From contig CM060708.1 in NCBI GenBank assembly GCA_030686995.1, positions 181,830,115 to 181,894,114 of the forward strand: a stretch of 64,000 nt of DNA, read 5' to 3'. The stretch is from Artemisia argyi. Its lineage: Eukaryota > Streptophyta > Magnoliopsida > Asterales > Asteraceae. The notes below the pieces were generated by a model, which saw only the letters and a list, made by a program, of their open reading frames with translations, ran no database searches and was not told the origin of the DNA. The position numbers were made by a program, and so were the translations under genes. Below, one piece after another: positions 44,737-55,741 of this stretch; position 1 is the stretch's first letter; every line of letters begins with the position of its first letter.

Positions 44737-47081
44737 TATTTGTTTGTTTGATTTTATTTGTTTCCTTATGCATGTTTTATTTTTATTATTTGTGGCTCAT
44801 GTTTCAAAGTAAATTGTGAAAATGCTTTATTTTGTTTTTAACTTCGTCTTGACTACATATAAAGGTATTTTGCAAAAGATAAGTGTAAGGGAAATCTAAA
44901 TTTGTTTCTAAGAACAAAATTAAGCATGAATCACAACGATATTAAACGAATGTGCATATTAGTATTTTTGTGAGTCAAATGCTTGTATCGAGTTATAATG
45001 ATGTTTTGCAGGATTTCTAGGAATTAAGGCGTGAGTTTTTCAAGAAATTTTCTGGAAACTTAACATGAAATTTTTGCAGGTCACTTCTGACGGCTTCAGG
45101 GTTATAACCTGACGGCGTCGAGTGTAAAATTCAGGAAATTTTGCAAGTTTTGTTTTTCTGCCGGAGTCTTAGAGTTTTTGTTAAATCTTTAGTTTTATAA
45201 AATCCAGGAAATCTGCAAACATTCATTCCACAAGCATTATATCTTAATTTTCTTTCTAGGATTTTAGTATATATATAGAGTTTGCCGCCGATTTTACGCG
45301 AAGTTTGCTATGATTGTTTTCTCAGATTTAACAGGTTATATTGAACAAGAAGATGATTTATATTTCTGGAGGGAAGCTTTCAATGTTCATTTTCGTGGAG
45401 GAGGATCTAACCATGTTATCACATTATCCACACCGAGCGAATCAGGGGAGTATTTGTTTTATTCTTTTACCTTCATTACTTTTACATCCTTTTTATTAAA
45501 CATTGGGGACAATGTTCAGCCTAAGTGTAAGGGGAGGATAAATGATTATACCTTAGAGAATGCAATTGCACTTGATTTTGTTTGTTTAATAGTAGGTGTG
45601 TAATAAAACTAAGAGAAACACTTGTTAGGGCAATTTTAGCGCCAAATTTAAAATTTTTTACAACATGTAGGAGTGAAGCTTTAGCCTTAATCAGCGTCTC
45701 ATGGATAGGAGTTGTATGACTAGCACGAAAAACCGTACCACTCAAAATTTTCCACCCCAAATATGTGAGGTTCACCCCTAGATTTGTTAGGAAAAGATGC
45801 TTATGAGTGTACCGGTAGTACTTAGATTCTAGAACGTGTGATAGTGACGCATCCCGAGACCGCTAGGATTTACTACATGATAAGACGCATCAGGATCACC
45901 CTTGTGTTTAAACCCGTATCATAATTACTTGACCAATGAAGTCATAATTACTTGACTAGTAAAGTCAATTAATTTTCCCATACCTTTGCGATGTACTCAT
46001 TTTTAGTACACGATACCCCTAGTACACCCCTCCGAGCCTATCTTTTTCGTTTCTAACTTTAAGCATATTACTTAAAGGAAGAATTTGTTTACAATCCACC
46101 CCAAATGTACACCCAAATCGCCTTAGCCTTCCTTGTATGCACTCATATTTAGTGTATTATTGTTATATGTTTAAACCCTTAGTTAATTGTCTAATTGATT
46201 ACATGGTTGATAATTTGAGTCATATCTTGTACATATTGTTTTGGGACGATTGGGACTCATGGGTAAAGTACTATTGTTATAGAGTATTAGGGAATACGTC
46301 AATTATTACCCCCATATGTGCGTTAATATTTAAAAAGTACTCAAAGTGTTTTGATTATCTTAATTCGAGTCATTAGAATAGTTGATTGTAAAGTATGTAA
46401 AAGTTCAAGTGTAAGGGTAATGTAAATTCCCTACGATGTATTATTTTGGATGGTAGGGCAAGAGTGTATGAAAAAAATTGAAAAAATCAAGAAAAAGAAA
46501 AAAAATATATAGAAAAAGAAAAAGAGAAAAAACATATGGACTACCATCCCATTTCCTTTAATGTTTATGTTATGTTTTTGTTAGTTTTTGATTAGCTTAA
46601 GTCGAGTCGAGTCTTGGCTTAGCAATGCCACGTTGTACATGTAATTGACCAAGATGATTAACTTGCCACTAGTAAAGATTGCCTTTATCCAACAAAACCG
46701 TGTGTATCATATCCCTACACCTCATGTTATAACCCTTTTGAAAGACCTCTTTCATAGCTTATCCCAGGTGTTTACGCCAAGTAGTGGAGGTTTGATCCTT
46801 TCCCAAGCCTATGGTAATCTATGTGCTATGACAGGTAGTGAGAGATATTTTCCATTTTCATATTGTGATATGTATACTTTTATTACACCCGAGAGATGTG
46901 AGTATCTAAACACTATTTGTGAGGTGCTAGTGTATAATTTACGTGCTTGTTTTGGTTGAAGTGGAATGATTATTTGTTGTAATTACTTTTATATTAGTGT
47001 TAAATGACCCCTAGCTTGTATTTTGATTAGAATAAAAGCACATTTGCTTGAGGACAAGTAAATCTCAAGTGTAAGGGTATT
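44737..47081 (+). other. Non-coding 3' region of element C
   Basis: Aligns with 36180-38549 of B. Purine tracts AAGTGTAAGGG lie near 44881, 45523, 46408 and 47067, the last abutting the 3' LTR. Motifs TGACGGCTTCA (45088) and TGACGGCGTCG (45110) are near the middle. An A-rich tract lies at 46469-46530. No ORF is supported. Confidence 0.75.
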
Positions 47082-47986
47082 TGATGAGACGAAAAGTGTT
47101 ACGCTTTTAGGGGGTCATTTAAGCCCTAAGTCGTGATTATTTGATCAAATATTGCCTCAAATTGTTCCTTTTGTCATTTTAGGTATTTTGGAGAAGAAAT
47201 CTGGAAAAGGAAGCATTTTGGACGTTTTTGGAGCGAAAAGTGAAGAAAACGGCAATGTCTCCAAATCAAGCTGGAAATAGTACCTGACGGCGTCACACTT
47301 TGCATGTGACGGCGTCACGTATTGGAAAAGAGGTGGATAAAAAGTTACACGAGACGCACCAGAATGTTTTTGGGAGTTAAAGAGTGACGGCGTCATGCTT
47401 TGGGACACCAAGGCCGTCAAGAGCAAAATTACACGTGACGGCCATATAAAGATTTACACATGACGGCCTCATATCTGGATCTAGGCAACATGAGAAGAGT
47501 ATTGGCGGCAAGTTGACGGCATCAGGATTATAACGTCACGCTGTCATACGTGTATTCTCTATATATAGTTTTCTAATTTTCATTCATTAAAGAGAGAACT
47601 TTTGGAGGAACTTTTACCACAAACTCTAGGTCGAATTTCAACCTTATTGTAGGAGTTTCAAACCCTTCTTTCATCCATGTTTCAATAAAGATAAGTCTTC
47701 TAATAATCATTCAATATGTCCATGTGTTGTTTGATTCTATCTTATGCTTGTCTTCACTTTAACATGCTAGGCTAGGTTTGTTTGTGTTTGCTTAGATGTA
47801 TTGAAACCTAGCTATTGATTGTTGGTTGATTGTTTGTTGTTAATTGTATTGGATGAATGATATCGATGTTAGGCTTAAGAAAACTGGCAGACTTCCAATT
47901 GGTAACATGCTTGAACGTCTTAAAAAACATGAATCGGATGTGTACTACGATTTTAATGGTTGTATTTAATGCATGAGTAATGATGA
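47082..47986 (+). repeat. 3' LTR of C, cut by element D
   Basis: Starts TGATGAGACGAAAAG. It has perfect TGACGGCGTCA motifs at 47285, 47307 and 47385, and TATATATA at 47560-47567. It matches B's LTR up to about ATGCATGAGTAA and ends at GATGA, the expected left TSD of D. The remaining ~550 bp should lie beyond D, outside the window. Confidence 0.87.
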
Positions 47987-48614
47987 TGTACCCTCCGATT
48001 AGCTCGAAGGATACCTCTTGGAGTCTGATTGCAACCTACATAATCGAAGGCTCTGGCTAGCCTCTTTAAACTTTCTTTGGCGTAAAACTAATCATCAATG
48101 ATCTAGTTACCAAGTGGGAATTCACCAATTGAAGGATTAAGCCCTTCGGGGTATCTCTCGATAAGTTTTAAGGACAGAATGATGCCAAGTCCAAACATTG
48201 GTGAGACCAAGTCTTACCCACGTCTCCTCTTTCTCTTTAGCTCCCCCGCTAAACCAGGAGGAGTGGGACACTAAACCCTAGCGGTTACCACAAATCATGG
48301 GACGCCCCCATGATCTCTCTCAAACGTGTGACCACTCTCCAGGACCGTTTTCTTCACCTATACATAGTCCTAGACGATGACAAATCTGGTATGCAATCTC
48401 TCTCACCTTACTTTACTACGCTTACACTTAAATTCTCATACCGATCACTTATTCACATGCCAGAGGTGGTTCGCAGGGTCCAACCGCTGCGCAATCACTT
48501 AACGTAGTGTTTTCGTATATCTTATTTCATGTTATATCCAAGCTTGGCGTAATCACAACACCCCTCATTTCCTTTGATCATCATCGAAGGCCTGTTAGTG
48601 CGAATTATTGTACA
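47987..48614 (+). repeat. 5' LTR of element D (about 628 bp)
   Basis: TGTACCCTCC to TTGTACA, a TGTAC/GTACA terminal repeat, followed 5 bp later by the primer site. The left boundary is set by the end of C's LTR match. The right-hand LTR is not visible. Confidence 0.75.
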
Positions 48615-48619
48615 ATCTG

Positions 48620-48636
48620 TGGCACCATCCATGGGA
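48620..48636 (+). other. Primer-binding site of element D
   Basis: TGGCACCATCCATGGGA, of the TGGCRCCRTC class used by many Tat-related gypsy elements. Confidence 0.72.
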
Positions 48637-48705
48637 CCCGCTACAATTAGTCCCGTTATTTCCAAGTAGAATAACCAAGTCAAATACACTCGCTATTATT
48701 CCGGC

Positions 48706-51700
48706 ATGAATCCAGAAAGAGAAGTTACACCCCCACCGGGTTTCTTGTCTTTAACCCCTTTACCCGTAACTGACACCAACAACCTTCCGCCAATCACGGC
48801 CTCCACCTTTACCACATGATCTCACCCTGAAATAACGCCCAACCACCACGCATCCACATCAGCTAATCCAGAGCTCATCATTAGCCCCGCCTTTGTCGAT
48901 GCTAACTACGAAGAGCTAGAGTCTTTGTTAAGGGCTTGAAGGAGGCAAATCAGAAACACGGATATGCGAAAGGAGTTAGAATATTCCAGCGATGAGTATG
49001 ATGAGGAGATCGAGAAGGAGCTGGGGCCCTCCGCCCCTAAGGCTCATCACCCCATCCTGCATATTGGGTCTCCTGCGGGTAGAAGGGTTGGGGGAAGGAA
49101 TGTAGGCTTTGAGGGAGTTCCTGAAAGAACTCCCACAAGGAGAGAAAGAACCGTTGTCGAAGGCTCTAATGGGATGAGCCAACAAAGGGAAAACATGGAG
49201 GTAAACCTACCTCCATTACTAGCGGCACATTTGGGGAGGACCGAAGGAGGAGTTCTGTTGCAGTCCCCCCACGGATCGGGGGTGGATGCTAACCCAGGTT
49301 CGGTCAACATAGGAGGAAGTCTTCCTCCCGTTGGCCTGTATTCCCATTTTCCGGTTCAAGGTTATCCCCCAAACCTTTATCCCCCCGTGAATGGGCAACC
49401 TGGCAATCAATATTCCTCACAAACTACTGCACCCTATAACCATCCCATGATATACCCTCTGTACACCATGTATAATGGTTACCCTCCAAACACGAGTACA
49501 CCTCATCCTTTCTACACTAACCAACCCTCTTTAGGGATAACCCCTCCTTATAACCCATACCATAATGTTCCCATGAACGTACCACCTTACACCCATTCAT
49601 ACGCAGAGCCCGCAGGTCCTACGACACCCTTTGTAAGATGGATTGAAGATTATCCCTTGCCGGATGGCCTAAAGATGCCTTCACATATAGGCACGTATGA
49701 TAAGAAGGGGGATCCAGATAATTTCCTGCATTTGTTCGAGGGAGCCATAAGAATGCAGAAATGGGTCATGCCCGTAGCCTGTCACATATTCACATATACC
49801 CTCCGAGATTCCGCACGTATTTAGTAGAATGGGCAGAAACCGGGAAGCATCATCAACCTTGATGATTTGAAGGCTAAGTTTCGATCTCATTTTAGCCAGA
49901 AGAAGAAGTTTACAAGGACACACCTCACAGTGCACAACATTAAGCAGAAGGAGAACGAAAGCACGAGAAATTTCATTACTAGGTACACGCAACCGGACTC
50001 TTGTGGAATTCTTATCTACAGATCTTCCGGCAACATACAAAGGCCTGATGGAAAAAACATACACGTGGATAGAAGCCAATGAAGTATCCACCAATGGGGC
50101 TCCGATGGAGAAAAATAAAGGAGTCAAGCCGTCTTCGTGGGAAGGACCGAAGACCAAACACAAAGGCCATAACAGGTTTACCCCATACAACAAGAGTCCT
50201 AACTCTGGTTTATGGGAAAGCCTGACGAAATCCCCAAAGGAAATTTTGGCTACCGAGAAGGCATCAAAGACCTTCGAACTCCCTCCTTGCATGACAAGCA
50301 ACGGGAGGAACCGAGATATGACCAAGTAATGCCACTTTCACGAGGATTTTGGTCATGAAACAAACAGCTGCAGAGAATTGAAAAAGCAAATAGAGGAAGC
50401 TGTCAAATCAGGACAATTGACACATCTAATAAAAGGTATAAGAAAGGGAAAAGAAAAGCTCACCGACACTAAAGACTATGTCCATGAGGCTCCAATCCTT
50501 ATGGTTCGCAGGGGAGGCCCGAGTCAGAAAAGAAAAGAAATTGAGGAAGGAGCACCCAATGTAGGGGAAGTAACGTTTCTGCCCTTAATGGTTCAACCTC
50601 CCTCAGATGATCCTGTAGTCTTAAAGGTCCTCATTTTCAATCGAGAAGTTAATAGGGCCTACATGGACTGCAGAAGTTCTTGTGAGATCATATATGAGCA
50701 CTGTTTCCTGAAGCTCAAACCTTCCATAAGGTCACAAAGGGTAGATTCGAAGATACCTTTAGTAGGCTTCTCGGGAGAACACTCATGGCCTCTAGGTGAA
50801 ATCCCTTTAGACGTAACCATCGGTGAGGGCCGACTGGCAAGGACGGAAACCCTTACTTTCGCAATTGTAAGGTCAGATTCTCCTTATAATCTATTGATAG
50901 GGAGAACCGCCATGCAGAAGATAGGCATCGTGGTATCCACCATACACGCAGCAATTAAGTTCCAAACAGCCAATGGGATAGGGACTGTACTATCTAATTA
51001 CAACAAGAAAGGGACACCAGAGGCGGGAAAGAAGATTAAAGAAAATCCATAGGAGCCTCCGAAGGCCATCTTGAGTTGCGGGGATGCCGAAGAGTGTATT
51101 GTGATAAACGAGCTCCATCCGAAGCAAACGGTAGTAATTGGAAGACAACTCCCTGCCACCTTCAAGGCAAGCCTGAAACAACTCTTGAAGGACAACAAAG
51201 ATATCTTCGCATGGACATACTCCGATATGACAGGGGTTCCGAGAAGTCTCATGATCGATGGTAAGCCTTTCGGAACGGAACACAAACTCAATGAGTTCAA
51301 GCACATTGAGCCTATCAAACAAAAGCGTCAGAGCCTTGCGCCGGAGAGAAACGCTGGAGCCTACAAAGAGGTAGACGAATTAGTGCAGGCAGGTATACTC
51401 AGAGAAGTTAAATACCAAACGTGGGTGGCCAATCCAGTTATGGTAAAGAAAAGTGACGGAGGATGGCGTATGTGCATTGATTTTACTGACATCAATAAAG
51501 CGTGTCCAAAGGACTGTTACCCCCTCCCAAAAATAGATTGGAAGGTAGAGTCCTTATAAGGTTTTCGTCTAAAATGTTTTTTAGATGCTTACAAGGGATA
51601 CCATCAGATACAAATGGAAGTAGAAGACGAGGAGAAAATGGCCTTTTACACGGGAAAGGGCATCTATTGCTATAAGAAGATGCCCTTCGGTTTGAAAAAT

Positions 51701-52482
51701 GCAGGGGCAACCTACCAGCGTTTGGTGGACAAGGCCTTCAATAAACAGATAGGAAGGAATTTGGAGGCATATGTTGACGACATGGTCATAAAGAGTAGGA
51801 CTGAGGAAGACCTACTCTCCAACATTCAAGAGACCTTTAACCAGCTAAGAGCCATAAATATGAAGCTCAATCCGAAGAAATGCTCGAAGAGGGGCAATTC
51901 CTGGGGCACCTGATCACAAAACAAGGAATCAAAGCAAACCCTTCAAATGTGAAAGCTATCACTGATCTGCAAGCCCCAAATACATTGAAGGAGGTACAAA
52001 GCCTTAATCGAAAGCTGGCAGCCTTGAGCAGGTTTTTGTCAAAGGGTGCGGATCGATCACTACCGTTCTTTAAGACCCTTAAAGGATGTATGGATAAGAA
52101 GACTTTCCAATGGAGTATCGAAGCTGAAGTTGCCTTCCAAAAGTTGAAGGAGTTCATGGAAATCCTGCTAACACTCACAGCCCCAATTAATGGAGAAGTA
52201 CAGTATATGTACATCGCAACGTTACTTGAAAGTATTAGCGCAGTACTCTTGGCAGAAAGAGAGAAGAGGCAAGTTCCGATCTACTTTGTCAGTCGGGTTT
52301 TGTAGGGAGCTGAATTAAATTACCCAGAATTGGAAAGACTAATTCTTGCTCTAGTCCACGCCGCAAGACACCTCCGAAAGTACTTTCAAGCTCACCCCAT
52401 CACGGTATTAACTGATAAGCCCATCAAACAAATATTATCAAAGCCCGAGAAATCGGGGAGGGTATCTATAGAATACTAACTA
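48706..52482 (+). pseudogene. Element D gag-protease-RT-RNase H (broken)
   Basis: From MNPEREVTPPPG (48706) a Pro-rich N-terminus leads to the Gag core (HIGTYDKKGDPDNFLHLFEG, KAKFRSHFSQKKKFTRTHL), a CHFHEDFGH...C knuckle-like block (50330), protease (SIRSQRVDSKIPLVGFSGEH), and RT (HKLNEFKHIEPIKQKRQSL, CIDFTDINKACPKDCYPLP, MPFGLKNAGATYQRL, YVDDMVIKS near 51770). It ends in an RNase H with IYFVSRVL and LNYPELERLILAL. This first RNase H lacks a clear catalytic Asp at IATLLES, as known for Tat, whose second RNase H would lie past the break. Damage: TGA stops in the leader region, tandem TAG TAG at the Trp pair near 49825, frameshifts near 50000, a TAA at 51557 and a ~10-bp deletion near 51890. 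The protease motif reads D-C-R-S instead of D-S/T-G-S. Confidence 0.9.
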
Positions 52483-52826
52483 TGTTGGAAACATGATCAA
52501 GTGGTGATGTGAGTGGCGTAGAAATGAGAGGGAGGGAAGAAAAAGAGAAGGAGAGGAACCTTGAAAGAAAAAGGGAAAAGATTAGATTGAAAAGAATGAA
52601 GGTCCAACCCTCTCCACATGTGGAGAGGGGTATTTATAGTTACAATATTACGCCCACTCCCAGGCTGTGGATCAGGCATACAGTGGGTAAAGACCCGTTC
52701 CTTCTTCCACGGTGTTACTTAATCTAATACTAATTAACTAATAAACAAACTAACTACGAGCTAACTTAATGCTATTACAATCATTAGGTGACCGAGACTT
52801 TTATAGGAATATTTGTATTCCTAACA
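52483..52826 (-). repeat. 3' LTR of element E (344 bp)
   Basis: On the minus strand it runs TGTTAGGAATAC to GTTTCCAACA. The first two thirds match F's LTR; the last third, a C/T-rich stretch, is diverged. TATAAATA at 52638-52631 and the perfect 22-bp palindrome at 52608-52629 are conserved. Just outside is AGGGGGAGAT (minus strand, 52827-52836), the polypurine tract. Confidence 0.88.
52608..52638 (-). promoter_or_regulatory. TATA box plus 22-bp palindrome in E LTR
   Basis: Minus-strand TATAAATA, one C, then the palindrome with half-site CCCTCTCCACA and CACATGTG centre, in the same spacing as in F. Confidence 0.75.
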
Positions 52827-54047
52827 ATCTCCCCCTAAGCGAGGTCACCTTTGAAATTAAGATCTTTGGTCTTTAAGCATTCTTTAGTCTTTGTAGCTCG
52901 TAGGATCTGATTCTTCTCTCTTCAGCACACTTCGTACTTCAAGCAAGCGAACTTGTGATTAGAGTTCCTTTGTGATGTGTGATCTTTGAGCTTCTTTGAG
53001 ATCATCAGCCAAAGTAAATCTCCAAGCTCATCCATTGCAGTATCGCCTTCATGTGATGTAGTGACTTTAGGACCATCATGCTCACACTCTTCTGTATCTG
53101 GAGACGTTGCATTGGAGTTATGGATCAGGAGACTTTTTCATCAGAGTTGAGGAAGCGTTGTTGGTAGTCTCTCAACATTTGTTGTAGCAAGTCTCTCATC
53201 TTCATTGATAGTGTGGAGGATGTGTGAGCATGAGGTATGGATTGACCTAATTCAGCTGGAAACTGGTGCCATCAACGCCATCTTTATATGTGTCCCTGAA
53301 ATAAAACAGTTAGCACTAAAGATAGAGAATGAATATGGCTTTGTCATTCGTTCTGCGAGGACAGACTACCCTTCGGTTTTGTGAGAACCGACCTGTGATC
53401 AGGTAGAGTCTCTTTTAAAGAAGACTCTCCTTGACAAGAATTTCCAGCTTGTAGTAATGAATTTTCCAAAGAATCCACTTCAGAATCTTCATACTTAGCA
53501 TGTTCTCATACCGGAACGTCTCAAAGTAGACAGCACGATAGAGTGAATCGGTGAATAGATATTCACGGATTGATGAGAAATTGATTTATAGAAATCACTC
53601 GCGTGTCATATGATAAACATTTTTGAGACACTACGAGAGTTTTATACTTCGAATCACATTTCTATCAAAAATACTTTTGTTTGAAAGATATTACACAATC
53701 AATGTGCTCGAAAGATTAGTTGGTGAGCACATTGAGAGGTTTTAGCAAAAGTATCCGTCAATCCATATCCTGGAACAAGTTTGATTCAATTATGAATCGC
53801 ACCATTGTTGCTTTCCAGTTGTCAATTGATCATTGATCCAAGATGGATCTCACATGTCACCTACCAAGAGCTTGAATAATGTTCGCTCTAGAAGGATTTC
53901 CATCTTCATTGTGAATATTTTCATATCACTCGGATGTTCTGGCAATACCACAAGGATAATGCGTAGGACTCTAAATATTTTACCTTATTTTCCACATTGT
54001 GTGAAACAATAAGCATATTTGGAAGTGTGTCCTAACGAGATTTATGG

Positions 54048-54281
54048 ATGATCTCTTTGGCTCTAGACTCGATAGTGCGTTTTGATCCGCTCCTGGAGAC
54101 TGGGGAGGCGTCTCCTGTTTTAGGTATCAACATAACTCGCAATGAGCGGTCGATACATTGCACAGGGTTCCCCGTGAGATTGAAACAAGCTCTTTTAAGA
54201 GAACTTGAGTGGTTGGGAAGTTTTAGTGTAGTGCGTCACTGGGTCCATGACGTCTTGTCTTCAATACCGGTGTTACCTTAG
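54048..54281 (+). other. Antisense ORF 2 in E 3' region
   Basis: 77 codons on the strand opposite to E, matching F's minus-strand ORF at 32635-32901 (MISLALDSIVRFDPLLETGE shared). Function unknown. Confidence 0.35.
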
Positions 54282-54334
54282 TAACCGCCAGTAGATTATG
54301 AATTGAACCCGGTTTCTGCCCTAAGGTTGAATAT

Positions 54335-54523
54335 ATGGAGGGCTATTTCTTTTCACCCTTTCTCATTTCATTTCTTTTTCATTCTTCAACCCCTTCAGTG
54401 CTTACCGAGACTTCATCACTAGAACCTTGTTGGGTTTGTTCCAGTCCTAGCTCTATCTCAGTCCGCACTCTTCCCTTTCTCACTTTACTCCTTTTTTTTT
54501 CAATCATTCCTAAGGACTTCTAA
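54335..54523 (+). other. Antisense ORF 1 in E 3' region
   Basis: 62 codons, MEGYFFSPFLISFLFHSS, matching F's 32340-32594. It ends early, after a run of T residues near 54490, which suggests a slippage frameshift relative to F. Confidence 0.35.
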
Positions 54524-55741
54524 TCTATCTATGGATTGTCCCTGGGAAGATCCTTCCGGTTCTGGTGGATCATGGGAATTCATACCTAACCTTAACCAAC
54601 CTTATAACTCCATGCATAAAGATAAATGGTCGGTCATTGGTATAACTTCCACAAACGCCGTTTGCTCCCCCTCAATATGTGCATCGATATTCGAAAGTGT
54701 TTAGCACATATGCGGGAGCCTTTTATGAGTCTTAAAGATCACATTTGATTATCAGATTTCATATTTAAATCACATTCTCTCCCCCGATCAAAAATTTCAA
54801 ATCTTTCGAGATTTTTGATCTCAATTGATTTAAATAAGTTAGAAAACGTTTGGGAGAGAAATGCGGTTAATTTTTGATATTGTCTGATAAACGGAACTTT
54901 TTCTTGCTCCCCCTCAAACTATGAGGGAGGTTGTTATGTGTCAGATTTGAAGAGTTATCAAAATATTCGAAGTTTTTACGAAAACTCTTTGAAAATTTAC
55001 ACATTCTGACACATAACCATCACAAATCTTTTTGTTGCACTGTTTTATGTATGAAGTGTGGGGAGTTTTGATGATACATAAAATTTTGAGAAATCACTCT
55101 CCCCCTCAATCAATGACGGATTTTAAAGCCTAAATATTTTCATAAACTATTAACGTCATTGATTGAGTGAATATTTTACCAAACTTTGAGTTCAAATTGA
55201 TTTTCAATCAAAATCTCATGGTACCACCAAGTTTTGCACAAATACTTTCCGGAAAAATCATAGAAGAGAAAGTATTTGGCGATAAAAAGAAGACTTCTCT
55301 TCTTTATCAAGAAATAATGCACTGAAACGTACATTAGATCGAGGGTGCATGAATATAAAGTAATTCACACTCGGATAAACGGCACCCTTTGTTAGGAACA
55401 ACCGTCTTTTTGGCGACGTGTTTTCCTTAGTTTTGAAAACCGGGTTGCTATCTGAAGTAATAGCAAACCATATTTTAAGAACGATTTGAGATACGACATG
55501 TTTTTGAAAAGAACTTTATTTGAAACCGAAAAACTCTTGCTCAAGCATATGTATGATTCCGTGTCATTATTGAATGACATTTCTAGAAACGTACATAATA
55601 TCGATTATACAAGAGACATGTCGAGAGAAGAATATTTTTGAGTTTTTGTGATTTTTCAGATTTTTATGGTTTTTATAGGTTTTATATGTTTCTATTTTCT
55701 TTTTGATTTGATACTATACAAGGATATGTGAAGCAACCCCT

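Larger units (their letters stand above)
41831..47986 (+). mobile_element. Element C: Athila-like, gag plus protease plus integrase tail only
   Basis: Left LTR fragment 41831-42277, primer site 42285, broken gag-protease-integrase-tail 42449-44662, non-coding 3' region, and 3' LTR 47082-47986 cut by element D. It belongs to the B family but is clearly diverged. RT, RNase H, the integrase core and the ATHILA ORF are all absent. Confidence 0.85.
47987..52482 (+). mobile_element. Element D: Tat-type Ty3/gypsy (5' part)
   Basis: LTR 47987-48614, primer site 48620, gag-pol from 48706 to 52482, where element E interrupts the RNase H region. The rest lies beyond E, off-window. Pol order (protease, RT, RNase H) and RT motifs such as YVDDMVIKS and INMKLNPKKC fit the Tat clade. 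Confidence 0.88.
52827..55741 (-). other. Non-coding 3' region of E (polypurine tract to pol end)
   Basis: About 2.9 kb between pol and the 3' LTR. From 53139 leftwards in element order it aligns with 31130-33790 of F. Sense frames have many stops. Several GAGGGGGAG tracts (minus strand) occur, for example near 54666, 54908 and 55102. Antisense ORFs are listed separately. SIRE-type elements often carry extra sequence here, sometimes an env-like ORF; none is readable in sense. Confidence 0.75.
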
